A stretch of DNA of 64,000 nucleotides, taken from positions 1 to 64,000 of the forward strand of contig NZ_BPTV01000004.1 of NCBI RefSeq assembly GCF_019973375.1, given 5' to 3'. How positions within the stretch are numbered: position 1 is the first letter of the stretch; every line of letters starts with the position of its first letter. The notes below the pieces were generated by a model. The model was not told where the DNA came from, searched no databases, and saw only the letters and a list, made by a program, of their open reading frames with translations. The translations under genes and the position numbers were made by a program. Of this stretch, positions 26,751-35,269 are shown piece by piece. Source of the DNA: Prevotella lacticifex. Its GTDB lineage: Bacteria; Bacteroidota; Bacteroidia; Bacteroidales; Bacteroidaceae.

Positions 26751-26838
26751 GAATAAGATTTCCTACATCTTATCGCAATAAGGCAGCAATTGCCGAAGGA
26801 TATAATCCTATACTCCCGCCTCGGTGGGAGTTTTTTTA
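26748..26838 (+). ncRNA. tracrRNA of the type II-C system
   Basis: Downstream of the plus-strand promoter an anti-repeat (26751-26778, GAATAAGATTTCCTACATCT then TATCGCAA) pairs with the crRNA-strand repeat. Reverse-complemented it shares TTGCG and GATGTAGGAA with the repeat, with a small central mismatch. It is followed by AATAAGGCAGCAATTGCCG, which resembles the nexus region after the anti-repeat in other II-C tracrRNAs, and ends in a hairpin with seven T residues. The predicted RNA is about 90 nt. It is transcribed away from cas9. Confidence 0.9.
26812..26837 (+). terminator. tracrRNA terminator
   Basis: ACTCCCGCCTCGGTGGGAGT forms a compact hairpin followed directly by seven T residues (26831-26837). 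Confidence 0.85.
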
Positions 26839-27091
26839 TTTCATATCAGACCTCGAAAAGCATAACGATTTGGGTGTCTCACCAAATTAAAGAAGCTTTG
26901 CAAACATCTAACTTGTCCACTATGTTTATCTTTACGCCATTATGCGCTTGTTTTTATCCCATTTTCTGCTTCCACGTTTATCAATCTACGAAAAAGGAAC
27001 AGATTATTTTGTCGAAGTCTAAAAAGCAAGCCCTTTAACAGGCGCATGGAGAAAATGCCCACGGTTAGTTTCCCATGCGCTCTTTAATTTC

Positions 27092-27667
27092 TTAGAACAA
27101 CGAGATGAACCAGTCGGCGAGTTCTATTGTCCACTTCACGACGAAATAGATGAGGACGCAGAGGACAACGATGAGGACCGCTGACCAGAAAGCCTTACGG
27201 TTGACCTCGCGTATTACGGCCCTATCGTCGTTGACATAGCCAGTGATGAGTTTCAGGTTGGAAATATAACTGCGGTTAAAGACATCGATGACATCGCCGA
27301 TGAAGAAAGGCAGCGAGCCTAACAGTGCGTCCTTCAAGATGTTACATATCACGGCGAGGGTCAGCGGAATGGACTTTACACGCACCAGGGCGAAATAGAT
27401 GAACGGGAGTGCAAGGAAACTGGAGAGCACGTCGCCGACCCCACCGGGCAATAATCCGATGAGAGGATCGAGGAAATACTTGTCCATATATTTTGCCGTC
27501 ATGTCCATCACCCTGTACGCCGCCGTATTCATAAGTTCCTCACGCTTAGCCTCTTTCTCGGCCTGCCGTTGCTGTTCGCGGGCGAGAGTTTTTTCGCGTT
27601 GCTGCTCCTCCCGCTGTATGTTCATGCCCATATCCGCCTGGGCCTGCTGTCGTCTGCTGTTTGTCAT
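27092..27667 (-). CDS. DUF4112-family membrane protein with charged N-terminal coiled coil
   Basis: The 191-aa protein begins with about 45 residues rich in Gln, Glu, Arg and Lys (QREEQQREKTLAREQQRQAE), a likely coiled coil. The DUF4112 domain follows: MDKYFLDPLIGLLPGGVGDV then LSSFLALPFIYFALVRVKS, with the second GSLPFFIGDVIDVFNRSYIS. A final membrane helix is FWSAVLIVVLCVLIYFVVKW. DUF4112 proteins have no established function. The gene is 50 bp downstream of the 716-aa gene on the same strand and probably acts with it at a membrane. Confidence 0.8.
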   Translation of the reverse strand: MTNSRRQQAQADMGMNIQREEQQREKTLAREQQRQAEKEAKREELMNTAAYRVMDMTAKYMDKYFLDPLIGLLPGGVGDVLSSFLALPFIYFALVRVKSIPLTLAVICNILKDALLGSLPFFIGDVIDVFNRSYISNLKLITGYVNDDRAVIREVNRKAFWSAVLIVVLCVLIYFVVKWTIELADWFISLF

Positions 27668-27716
27668 ATTATCTTAAAAGTTTGTCGGAACCGGCCCACA
27701 ACCGGTCCGACACGTT

Positions 27717-29867
27717 CTACAATGTAATCTGTTTCTTTCCGTTGATGAAATCTTTGAAGTCCTGCTCCGACAAGCTCTGTCCGCCTAATTCACTGAGCAT
27801 GAGCATAGCCTGCTTGCGTTCGTCGTCGTTCTTGGCGAGGTTGGCGCGCCGCATCACCTCGCGCACGAAAGCGCTCTTATCGTCGATACCCTTAATCTGC
27901 TTGCGGAAATCAGCGGCAATCTTATCGAAAGCCTCATCGTAAGCGGCACCTGCGAGCCGTCCGCTGAGCAGCTGCGCTATCAGCCGTAATGCGCTGTCGA
28001 GCAGAGAGATGCCCTGTTGCAAGGCCTGCTCCGAGGCCCCGGTCACCTGTGCTACATCTTCATCTGAATAGTGGCGGTCGTCGCTCCGCGTTCCACGATA
28101 ATCATCGACACCATTGAGCAGAGCCACGGCCATACCGCTGTCGGCATGCAGATGGTCGGCCAGTGTGGACGTGAACATCGAAAGATTGTTCTCGATGTCG
28201 ACGGGGAGCTTCTCGGTCTGCGTGAAATCAGGAATTTCCACCGTTCCCATGAGCCGTTTGTCGAGTTTCGACTCCATAATCTCGCGCCCGAGCCGCAACA
28301 TGGCTATGGCGCTCCGCAGATGTGGCAGCATCTTCATCTGCACCTCAGCCGAGGCATTTATCTTCGAGCGAATATCGCGGTTGACCTCATCGAGCTTCTG
28401 TTTTACGGTTTGCATCTCCTGCTGCTTCGCCGCCACATCGTCCTTATGCGATGTCAGTTCGTCCTTGTCGAGTTTAAGGTCCACCTGATTGCTTTCGTAC
28501 TCACGCACCAGTGGATAGCTCACGGCATCCCATTCGGCATAGTTGCGGGCGTAAGTCTTGTTGGCATGTCCGAGGGTCAGGATATTTATCAGGAAGAACG
28601 GTTTCGACGGTTTCCGCGCCAGAGCATCACGGTAGGCCGGTCCTTTCGAATCAAGAGTCTGCGTAAGGTCGCTGACCAGACTCTGGTAGACATCAATATT
28701 CTGCAGATGGTCGTTGATTTCGCCGTCCAACGCCCGTATCTGAGCAATCAGACTCCTTCGCTTTGCCTCCAAAGGCTGGATGTCGGCATTATCGTACATA
28801 GCGTCGGTGATGGCCTTGACGTCCGACGACATCAGCTTTGCGGCATAGCGCATATAGATGTCGGCCTTTGGTATGACCACATCGTTGAGCGTCTTGTAGA
28901 TGACAAGCAGCCGTCCGAGGTCAGCCTTTATGCGTGTGGCATCGTGCTTGACGCTCGTCTGGAATGTCGTGAGGTCGGAGCGCAACTTCACCGTCCGCTC
29001 CCCGGCGTTCATATAGTGGCTGAGCAATCCCAGTCCGGCCATGGCCAGTCCGATGGTTCTGTTGCCCTTACCGGCAGAGCGATAGGCAGCGGCACTGCTC
29101 TGCAACGATGTCTGGAAGCTGTCGGAAATCTCGCTGATGAGTGCCGAGCAGGTGTCGCTGATGCGGTTATACTCCAGTTCGGTGTGCTTCAGCATGCTGT
29201 CGACATCGAGAAACTGCACCTTACTGAAGTCGAAGAGGTTGGGCGCCACCGTCTTGATAGCGTCGCCGTAGATATCGATGAGCTGCATGGCAAACTCCTG
29301 ATAGCTGGCACCGATGTCGGTGCGCAGGGTGGTGAAGTCGGCTATATTGCGCCTGACGGTGTCCTCACCCTCATGGTACGTGCCCACCATCCTGGCATAG
29401 CGGTCGAAGAGTGTGGAGGCTTCCGCACGCACAGCCTTTGCACCGTCGGCGCCCGTCACCACGTCCATCATGTTCGATGCCGTCTTTGCCACGGCCACCT
29501 CGATGTTTGTCTCGATGTCGCGTTGCAGTTGGGTCAGCGTCATCGATGTCTTGTCGAGTTCCTTCCTCGCGAGAGCCATGGCATCGTCAGGGTGCCCTTT
29601 GTCGAGCATGTCGGCCATACGGTATTCGTCGACCAATGCCATGCGGCCGTCGTTGGTTACGAAAGCCCGTTCGATGTTCCTGTCGTTATTGAAATAATGG
29701 TAAGCCTCCATCGCCAACCGGCTGACATCGATGCTGTCGGCGTTGATGCCATACTGTTTCAATTCGTAAGCGAGGTCGGCGCGAAGGAAGGTCTCACCGT
29801 CCTTGCACACCTTTGCGGCTATCTCGCGGATAGCATCATAGAGGCGTTTGTTATCATTCTGGTTCAT
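27717..29867 (-). CDS. 716-aa predominantly helical protein of unknown function
   Basis: I do not recognise the family. The sequence is almost entirely helical, with long Gln/Glu/Lys/Asp-rich stretches (MTLTQLQRDIETNIEVAVAK, DELTSHKDDVAAKQQEMQTV) suggesting coiled coils. Two short hydrophobic segments stand out: a Gly-rich one (RTIGLAMAGLGLLSHYM, about residues 275-291) and PFFLINILTLGHANK (about 421-435). There is no signal peptide. The overall layout, helical bundle plus a central hydrophobic hairpin, recalls membrane-remodelling or ClyA-like proteins, but that is only a shape argument. It sits between a 30-aa membrane peptide and a DUF4112 protein in a probable operon. Confidence 0.75.
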   Translation of the reverse strand: MNQNDNKRLYDAIREIAAKVCKDGETFLRADLAYELKQYGINADSIDVSRLAMEAYHYFNNDRNIERAFVTNDGRMALVDEYRMADMLDKGHPDDAMALARKELDKTSMTLTQLQRDIETNIEVAVAKTASNMMDVVTGADGAKAVRAEASTLFDRYARMVGTYHEGEDTVRRNIADFTTLRTDIGASYQEFAMQLIDIYGDAIKTVAPNLFDFSKVQFLDVDSMLKHTELEYNRISDTCSALISEISDSFQTSLQSSAAAYRSAGKGNRTIGLAMAGLGLLSHYMNAGERTVKLRSDLTTFQTSVKHDATRIKADLGRLLVIYKTLNDVVIPKADIYMRYAAKLMSSDVKAITDAMYDNADIQPLEAKRRSLIAQIRALDGEINDHLQNIDVYQSLVSDLTQTLDSKGPAYRDALARKPSKPFFLINILTLGHANKTYARNYAEWDAVSYPLVREYESNQVDLKLDKDELTSHKDDVAAKQQEMQTVKQKLDEVNRDIRSKINASAEVQMKMLPHLRSAIAMLRLGREIMESKLDKRLMGTVEIPDFTQTEKLPVDIENNLSMFTSTLADHLHADSGMAVALLNGVDDYRGTRSDDRHYSDEDVAQVTGASEQALQQGISLLDSALRLIAQLLSGRLAGAAYDEAFDKIAADFRKQIKGIDDKSAFVREVMRRANLAKNDDERKQAMLMLSELGGQSLSEQDFKDFINGKKQITL

Positions 29868-29921
29868 AGACTAAAGAGTTCTTAATTAACGTAAGTATTA
29901 GAATGGCAACCTTATCCAGCG

Positions 29922-30014
29922 TTACGGGTCGGTCAGCTCGTCATGGAAGAGTATACAAAGACCAGCCACAAGGAGCAGGCCAAAAACGAAAGATAAGATG
30001 TTCTTGTGTTTCAT
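29922..30014 (-). CDS. Small single-span membrane peptide (30 aa)
   Basis: ATG 30014 opens a 30-codon frame: MKHKNILSFVFGLLLVAGLC then ILFHDELTDP and TAA at 29922. It has a basic start, one hydrophobic helix of about 18 residues and an acidic tail. It is the first frame of the transcription unit that continues with the 716-aa gene 55 bp downstream. The composition supports a real membrane peptide, though a signal-peptide relic cannot be excluded. Confidence 0.5.
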   Translation of the reverse strand: MKHKNILSFVFGLLLVAGLCILFHDELTDP

Positions 30015-30465
30015 TGTTTCGAAGAGTATTTAGTTATTTAATATTTTTCCGGTCGCTGTCCATCAGCCGATTCCCGTCAACATACGAAATCTACGCAGAC
30101 CGGACGTCAGCCTGATGCCTTTCACTCATTATAAACCCGCCACAAACTTACTAAGAAAATTCGTTGTCCACAACTTTTTCAGTGAGTTTGTTGGCGTTAC
30201 TAATAAAATATTTTTATCCATATCCATCTTTTATACGTATCTTATTCATTCCCACGACGTTAGACCATACCCGACGCACCGCGCCATCGAAGCTGCACAA
30301 TTACGTCATACGGCCATTCCGCCATAGTCGTTTTCTGCCGGCAAAGGTATTGCGAGGATGTGCCAAAAGATGTCAAAAGGATAAAATATTTGCGGTCGTT
30401 AGAAATTCTCAAGAAGATTGCAGCAGTCTGCGGACGGTTCCTGACAAATCTCACCTAATGTGATT
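30015..30465. other. Intergenic region upstream of the three-gene operon
   Basis: About 450 bp without a credible gene. Pyrimidine-rich stretches occur at 30020-30060, and the region ends at the IS1380 remnant. No clear TTTG/TAnnTTTG pair was found for the minus-strand operon. Confidence 0.45.
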
Positions 30466-31001
30466 CCTTAATTGCGCAATTAGTTGCGGAATTAAGGATA
30501 AGTACAATCAACGAGGCGCTTGCGAGAAAAATTTCGACGTACAGAATAACGACTTCGGTTGGGCTCATCTTCCGTTCTCAACCATGGAGGACAACACGGT
30601 GTTCCTTCTCTTTACCGCCATGCTGAAAAATTTCTATCAGTACTTGTTGTCAAAGGTCAGCGCCATTTTCCCCGGCATAGACATGAAAAGTCGCCTTAAG
30701 CGCTTTGTCTTTGCCTTCATTGTTGTTCCGGCTAAATGGGTCCGTGTCGCCAGGCAATGGACTCTGAATATCTACACTAAGAACAGATGGTTGCACTACT
30801 GGACCATTTTCAACGCCAGCTACGGATGAGCCAAACGTTTTGAAGGGTTAACAATTTAATATCCCTAATGGGGGCAAGGGGGCTTTATGCGCTCATATCA
30901 GTTAGGATATGGCAAAAAGCCAGTTTGAACAAGAGAAATTGCATTCTGGGCGGTTTTGACCGCAATGGCCTGAGACTATTAGTAGGGTTGCGGAATTGAG
31001 G
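30466..31001 (+). mobile_element. Internally deleted IS1380-family remnant
   Basis: The sequence matches the element at 45520-47141 but lacks about 1.1 kb. 30466-30497 is a near-palindrome containing the IS right end (CGGAATTAAGG facing inwards), directly joined to the transposase 3' part at 30498, which continues to the left terminus ending TTGCGGAATTGAGG at 31001. The right-end segment is inverted relative to a normal element. There is no evident target duplication. It is dead but close to identical in sequence to the intact copy. Confidence 0.85.
30500..30829 (+). pseudogene. IS1380 transposase, C-terminal third
   Basis: The frame runs KYNQRGACEKNFDVQNNDFG to the stop at 30827-30829 (FNASYG). 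Its last 81 residues are identical to the transposase at 45691-46995. The catalytic Glu (ACEKNFD) is present, but the N-terminal two thirds and both catalytic Asp residues are missing. Confidence 0.9.
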
Positions 31002-31120
31002 AATATAATAAATCGTGTATCCGGTTCAACTATGTCACAAACGAGTACGGCAAAGGACATCGGAATCCAAACGAGATGTTCACTTTGCCTTCATACAACT
31101 GCCAGTGGACAAAGGGTTAA
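31002..31120 (+). pseudogene. 3' fragment of an unidentified gene
   Basis: Directly after the IS remnant, one frame reads SCIRFNYVTNEYGKGHRNPN then EMFTLPSYNCQWTKG and TAA at 31120. The composition looks like real protein, possibly of an outer-membrane or surface protein, but it is too short to name. The 5' part is absent, presumably lost through the IS. Confidence 0.4.
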
Positions 31121-31135
31121 TGGTTAAGCCTACAA

Positions 31136-32233
31136 TTACTTCCTTATATGCAGTACGAGGTATTCCGACTGTGTGCCGATGCGGAACTTGGCACCCCAGA
31201 TGCCGAGTCCGGAGCTCACATAGTAGTGGGTGCGTCCTTTCACGAGGGGTCCGAAAGCATCCTCGTAGACGGCATCAGTAATCCAGCTTATTGGCCACAC
31301 CTGCCCGTAATGGGTATGTCCGGCAAACTCAAAGTCGACGCCATTCTTCTCTGCCTCCTCCAAATGATACGGCTGATGGTCGAGTTCCAGGAGGAAACGG
31401 CTCTTGTCGACACCGCGGAGAATCTCGCTGAGAGCCTTGCGCTGCCCGTTTGTGCGGTCGTCGCGTCCTACAATGGTAATATTTCCCAACTTATCGAAAG
31501 AAGCAGCCTCATCGCGCAGCACTCTGATTCCTGCATCCTTACAGAACTTCATGTCGGCACTAAGACCCGTATAGTAGTCGTGGTTGCCAAGACAGGCTAA
31601 GACGGGGATGTGCAAGGCTCGGAACTCCGCGGCCATATTCTCTTCTTCCACCGGCCGGTAGCTGCCGTCGATGAGGTCGCCGCCGATGAGTATGGCATCA
31701 GGATTCTCAGCCTTGAGCTTGGCGATCCAGCGGTGGAGGTCGCCACGGGTGTTGTGGTAGCCTAAATGAAGGTCGCTGACGAGAACGAGTTTCAGGTCCT
31801 TGCCGATATCCTTTGTCGTCGTTATCGTCATCTCCACCCGCTTCTTGTCATTATAGTGGTAATAAGCATAGGTAAACAATGCCACTAACGTGATGGCAAG
31901 TCCTGCCGCCAGCCGTCCGTTCTCATGCAGCGCCGCGGACTGAACCACACGGCACAGCCGCATGACATCAAGGAAGAGGAACGCGAGGAAAAGATAGAGA
32001 AGGATTATCAGCCACGACGTGCCCACCTCGTAGGTCACTCTTGCTAACCCCATGGGCCAACGGTTGATGACTCCCGACATGGCTACGAAGAAGGCCACGA
32101 AGGCCAACGCCATCACCACTACTGCGGCAATGCGCAGAGCCGGGACGGCTGGCAGCAGCTGCCACGTGCGCATCGAGACATAGACTTGTCCGGCAACGGG
32201 CAGGAGCAGGAATATCAAAAAGGCGAATCTCAT
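31136..32233 (-). CDS. Membrane metallophosphoesterase (YkuE/YaeI-like)
   Basis: The 365-aa protein has an N-terminal membrane part with three or four helices (LIFLLLPVAGQVYVSM, IAAVVVMALAFVAFFVAM, SWLIILLYLFLAFLFL, GLAITLVALFTYAYYH). A calcineurin-like phosphoesterase domain follows: KLVLVSDLHLGYHN, ILIGGDLIDGSY, CLGNHDYYTG and the final EFAGHTHYGQVWP. All metal-ligand motifs are intact. Family members act on phosphodiester bonds, including lipid headgroups. It is monocistronic; its 3' end lies next to the IS-linked fragment. Confidence 0.9.
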   Translation of the reverse strand: MRFAFLIFLLLPVAGQVYVSMRTWQLLPAVPALRIAAVVVMALAFVAFFVAMSGVINRWPMGLARVTYEVGTSWLIILLYLFLAFLFLDVMRLCRVVQSAALHENGRLAAGLAITLVALFTYAYYHYNDKKRVEMTITTTKDIGKDLKLVLVSDLHLGYHNTRGDLHRWIAKLKAENPDAILIGGDLIDGSYRPVEEENMAAEFRALHIPVLACLGNHDYYTGLSADMKFCKDAGIRVLRDEAASFDKLGNITIVGRDDRTNGQRKALSEILRGVDKSRFLLELDHQPYHLEEAEKNGVDFEFAGHTHYGQVWPISWITDAVYEDAFGPLVKGRTHYYVSSGLGIWGAKFRIGTQSEYLVLHIRK

Positions 32234-32354
32234 AGACAGGAATCCTTCGTTTGTTTCAATAAAATTTTATACGCATATAGTCATACGGCCTCAACACGAT
32301 ACAGATGGTTTTAGGAGCAATCCTGTGGGGGAAAAGAATCACATCTCCGTCACT

Positions 32355-33950
32355 TTACTCCCTGCTCACTTCCCAGTCGCTGATAGTACCTGTTTCTGAC
32401 GAGAAAGAGCAGGCTATGGCATACACCTCACGGCTGTCATGGGCATAGGGCTCGGCGTAGCCACGGTCGTGAATCTGCTGCATGGCCTCGGCAGCGGGAC
32501 GATCGAGTTTATACTCAAAGATGTAAACATACTTCGGAGTTTCTATCACGCAGTCGGCACGGCCGTGCGACGATGCCTTCTCGCGATAAACCGTGTCGCG
32601 GCAACTGCCGATGAGTCGCATGATGAGATAAACCGAATACTGAAACTGCCGCTCGTGACTTTTCTCACCATTGCCCTGCCTCACAGAGTATGGAATACTG
32701 GCCAGAAAATCGTTAAGCAGACTGCGAAACGCTTCGGGCTTACCATGGTGAAGGGCCTTCTTCATCTTCGTGGCCCAGTTACTCGGTCTTTGTGTATGGA
32801 AATAGCCCGAGGCCAAGATTGCCAGAAACCCTGATGCCACCTCATGGTTGGGGAAGTCGAGTTTATATTCATCGTCCTCGCGGTTGTAGCCCTTGATAGT
32901 GAGATAACCGCTCTGGTATATCATCGGCACCGGTGCCTCCACTGTGGCGCGATAGTCGGCAAACTCTACGGCCTCGTAGGTGCGGCCGATGATGTCCTGG
33001 ATATTCTCATCGCTGTGGTTAAGCAGTCGGATGAGGTAAGATGGAGTCCCTGACGCAAACCAATAGTCCTTCAAATCTCCATCCGAGAAGGCGTTCAACA
33101 GCGAGAAAGGATTATAGATGTCAGTCATACCAGTACTGAAATGGTAACCGTCATACTTCTGTTGAAACTGCCGCCTGACCTCATCGACCGGTAGTTCCAG
33201 CGTACTGGCTAAGACGGCCATCGATGATGCGAAGTCACTGTCGAGCTCATCCTTCGAGATGCCACAAATAGTATCATACTTAGGATTCATGCTGATATCC
33301 CTCGCATTATTGAATCCTGAGAACACGCTCACCTGTGCGAACCTCGTCACACCCGTCAGAAATACGAAGCGCAAGTCGGCATCAGCAAGTTTAAAGACCG
33401 AGTAGAACGCCTTCAGCACGTCGCGGTTACGGTCCTCCAAGAGTTGTTCATTGCCGTCGGCTGTCGCTTTCCGCCCTGTATCCAAAACGTCGAGCATCGG
33501 CTTGTCATATTCGTCGACGAGCACAACGCATGGCTTTCCCGTCTTCTCATGAGCGCGGTGCAGGACATCGGCGAAGCGTCGGCCAGCCTGACTGGATGCA
33601 GGCTCCACGCCGTACCGCTCTTCCCATTTCGTCAGATAGTAGTTGATGGTATCCTCCAGCGCACCGGCCTCAAGATAATTCGAGTCATTGAAGTCCATCT
33701 CAAAGACGGGATAGCAGTTCCAATCCTTCTCCAGGGCATCTATCTTCAAGCCCTTGAAAAGATCACGGCGACCCTCGAAGTAGTATTTGAAGGTAGAGAC
33801 TAACAGTGACTTGCCGAAACGGCGGGGACGGCTAAGGAAATATACTCCTTTCGTCTTCGATAAATCATACACCAGAGCGGTCTTGTCCACATACACCAAT
33901 CCACCTTTTATTATACTGGCGAAGTCTTGAATGCCTATAGGATACTGCAT
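32355..33950 (-). CDS. AAA-ATPase-like protein with C-terminal PD-(D/E)XK nuclease domain
   Basis: The 531-aa protein opens with the family hallmark MQYPIGIQDFASIIKGGLVY then VDKTALVYDLSKTKG, followed by the P-loop SRPRRFGKSLLVSTF and Walker B-like VVLVDEYDKPMLD. The C-terminal region has the nuclease core HGRADCVIETPKYVYIFEYK (Asp...Glu-x-Lys). These proteins are highly duplicated in Bacteroidetes and are thought to be mobile or selfish nucleases; their function is unproven. The length is complete for the family. Confidence 0.88.
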   Translation of the reverse strand: MQYPIGIQDFASIIKGGLVYVDKTALVYDLSKTKGVYFLSRPRRFGKSLLVSTFKYYFEGRRDLFKGLKIDALEKDWNCYPVFEMDFNDSNYLEAGALEDTINYYLTKWEERYGVEPASSQAGRRFADVLHRAHEKTGKPCVVLVDEYDKPMLDVLDTGRKATADGNEQLLEDRNRDVLKAFYSVFKLADADLRFVFLTGVTRFAQVSVFSGFNNARDISMNPKYDTICGISKDELDSDFASSMAVLASTLELPVDEVRRQFQQKYDGYHFSTGMTDIYNPFSLLNAFSDGDLKDYWFASGTPSYLIRLLNHSDENIQDIIGRTYEAVEFADYRATVEAPVPMIYQSGYLTIKGYNREDDEYKLDFPNHEVASGFLAILASGYFHTQRPSNWATKMKKALHHGKPEAFRSLLNDFLASIPYSVRQGNGEKSHERQFQYSVYLIMRLIGSCRDTVYREKASSHGRADCVIETPKYVYIFEYKLDRPAAEAMQQIHDRGYAEPYAHDSREVYAIACSFSSETGTISDWEVSRE

Positions 33951-34045
33951 AATCTTCGTTTATTGGTAACGAATGCAAATTTAAGAAATATTTGTCAGCA
34001 AACAAAATTATGCAACCGCAAAAAGTGCATCCATCAATTTGCAGG

Positions 34046-34504
34046 CTACAGCGACCGTATTATTGCATCCCAATCGGCAGGTGCTCCTTTCTTTCCGAAG
34101 GCTTTCATATACAGGCGGCGCCTTGTTGCCGACACCGACTCCTTGCTGTGGCAAGTGAGAACGGCTATCTGCGAGGGAGAGAACTGTGTTTTCAGCAACA
34201 GACAAACGCGGTATTCATTCTCGCTGAGCTTGCACAAATCGACAAGACGGTCGTGGAAAAGAGGATAGACCTCATAAAGCTGTTCGTCGAGCTCGCGCCA
34301 GTCATCATCAGTGAGAATTTTCTTCTCAGATGGCGAATTGAGCATGTGCCGGATACGCCCATACACGTCCGATTGCGCCACGAGGCTCATGTCCTTCTCC
34401 TTCTGCCCGGTGTCTCTCTTTGCCTCATCATCCCTAAGACTCTCATACTGACGCAGCTTCAGACGCAGCAGCTGCTGTCTCTGTTTCGTATACCTTATAT
34501 AATA
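34046..34504 (-). pseudogene. C-terminal fragment of a TPR/LuxR-like membrane regulator
   Basis: The frame is open from a TAA at 34507-34505 and reads YYIRYTKQRQQLLRLKLRQY, then the HTH end LSENEYRVCLLLKTQFSPSQ, IAVLTCHSKESVSATRRRLY and MKAFGKKGAPADWDAIIRSL. In Bacteroidales this C-terminus belongs to long periplasmic-TPR, single-span, cytoplasmic-HTH regulators. The sensor part and membrane helix are gone, replaced by the tandem Rpn modules. An internal ATG at 34390 gives 114 aa, unlikely to be functional alone. Confidence 0.65.
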
Positions 34505-34549
34505 TTAGCAAGCCATGCACTCCATAGGGGATAGCCCATCTATCTTCAT
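34505..34549 (-). pseudogene. Fourth, truncated Rpn C-terminal module
   Basis: ATG 34549 overlaps the stop of the previous module (ATGA) and reads MKIDGLSPMECMAC, then TAA at 34507-34505. These 14 codons repeat the start of the downstream modules, after which the regulator fragment follows in the same frame. It marks the breakpoint of the tandem array. Confidence 0.75.
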
Positions 34550-34761
34550 AATTCAGCTATCTGATCTTCCGAGAGCCCAGTGATTTCGGATATAAGAGAA
34601 ACATCAAATCCTTTGGCTTTCATCATCCGGGCAACTTTCATATTAGCCTTTGCCTCACCTTCCCTCCGCGCTGAATCCATGCCATTCTTTATGTCACGGT
34701 AAGCGTAAACGTTCTGCTCGTAAGCCATGCGCTCCATAGGGGAAAGTCCATCTATCTTCAT
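34546..34761 (-). CDS. Stand-alone Rpn C-terminal domain module (71 aa)
   Basis: The product is MKIDGLSPMERMAYEQNVYA, then YRDIKNGMDSARREGEAKAN and the tail MKAKGFDVSLISEITGLSED. It is almost the same as the last 80 residues of the full Rpn nuclease at 35266-36183 but has lost the GEAIGLEK repeats. The start overlaps the previous module's stop by ATGA. It has no nuclease residues. By analogy with RpnS proteins (C-terminal products made by internal initiation that neutralise the RpnL nuclease) it may be an antitoxin; that is inference. Confidence 0.75.
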   Translation of the reverse strand: MKIDGLSPMERMAYEQNVYAYRDIKNGMDSARREGEAKANMKVARMMKAKGFDVSLISEITGLSEDQIAEL

Positions 34762-35033
34762 AATTTCACTATCTGATCTTCTGAGAGACCAGTGATTTCA
34801 GATATAACAGAAACATCAAATCCTTTGGCTTTCATCATCCGGGCAGCTCTCTTTTTCGTCTTAAATTCTTCTTCTGCGAAACCTTTAGCAAAACCTTTAG
34901 CAAAACCTTTGGCAAAGCCTTCTTCAAAACCTATACGCCACGCTGAATCCAAACCGTTCTTGATGTCACGGTAAGCGTAAAGGTTCTGCTCGTAAGCCAT
35001 GCGCTCCATAGGGGAAAGTCCATCTATTTTCAT
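34758..35033 (-). CDS. Stand-alone Rpn C-terminal domain module with GFAK repeats (91 aa)
   Basis: It has the same start (MKIDGLSPMERMAYEQNLYA) and tail (VISEITGLSEDQIVKL) as its neighbours, but the linker is DSAWRIGFEEGFAKGFAKGF continuing with two further units, a 12-bp DNA repeat at 34880-34920. It starts with ATGA overlap on the 79-aa module. Linker length is the main difference among modules and adds helical turns in steps of four residues. Confidence 0.75.
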   Translation of the reverse strand: MKIDGLSPMERMAYEQNLYAYRDIKNGLDSAWRIGFEEGFAKGFAKGFAKGFAEEEFKTKKRAARMMKAKGFDVSVISEITGLSEDQIVKL

Positions 35034-35269
35034 AATTCAGCTATCTGATCTTCCGAGAGCCCTGTGAGTTCGGATATAAGAGAAACATCAAATCCTTTGG
35101 CTTTCATTATCCGGACCATTCTCTTTTCCGTCTTAACTTTTTCTTTTGCGAAGCCTTCTTCAAAACCTATACGCCACGCTGAATCCAAACCGTTCTTGAT
35201 GTCACGGTAAGCGTAAACGTTCTGTTCGTAAGCCATGCGCTCCATAGGGGAAAGTCCATCTATCTTCAT
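35030..35269 (-). CDS. Stand-alone Rpn C-terminal domain module (79 aa)
   Basis: This is the first module after the full-length nuclease. It starts MKIDGLSPMERMAYEQNVYA, has a short linker IGFEEGFAKEKVKTEKRMVR and ends VSLISELTGLSEDQIAEL. ATG 35269 overlaps the nuclease TGA by four bases, so translation is coupled. All three modules have distinct substitutions, so they are not a simple assembly artefact. Confidence 0.75.
   Translation of the reverse strand: MKIDGLSPMERMAYEQNVYAYRDIKNGLDSAWRIGFEEGFAKEKVKTEKRMVRIMKAKGFDVSLISELTGLSEDQIAEL

Noticed and set aside
26790..27038. An 82-codon plus-strand frame after cas9.
   Set aside because: It starts inside the tracrRNA and runs through its terminator; no protein features.
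27007..27081. A terminator for the DUF4112 operon from the GCGCATGG/CCATGCGC arms.
   Set aside because: The loop is about 30 nt and the T-run is distant, so support is too weak to list as a feature.
28071..29885. A 604-aa plus-strand frame opposite the 716-aa gene.
   Set aside because: It is a long antisense shadow; the minus-strand frame has coherent helical protein composition and fits the operon, while the plus-strand one does not resemble protein.
30115..30463. Two overlapping plus-strand frames (70 and 99 aa).
   Set aside because: The composition is not protein-like and no start signals are present; the region is treated as intergenic.
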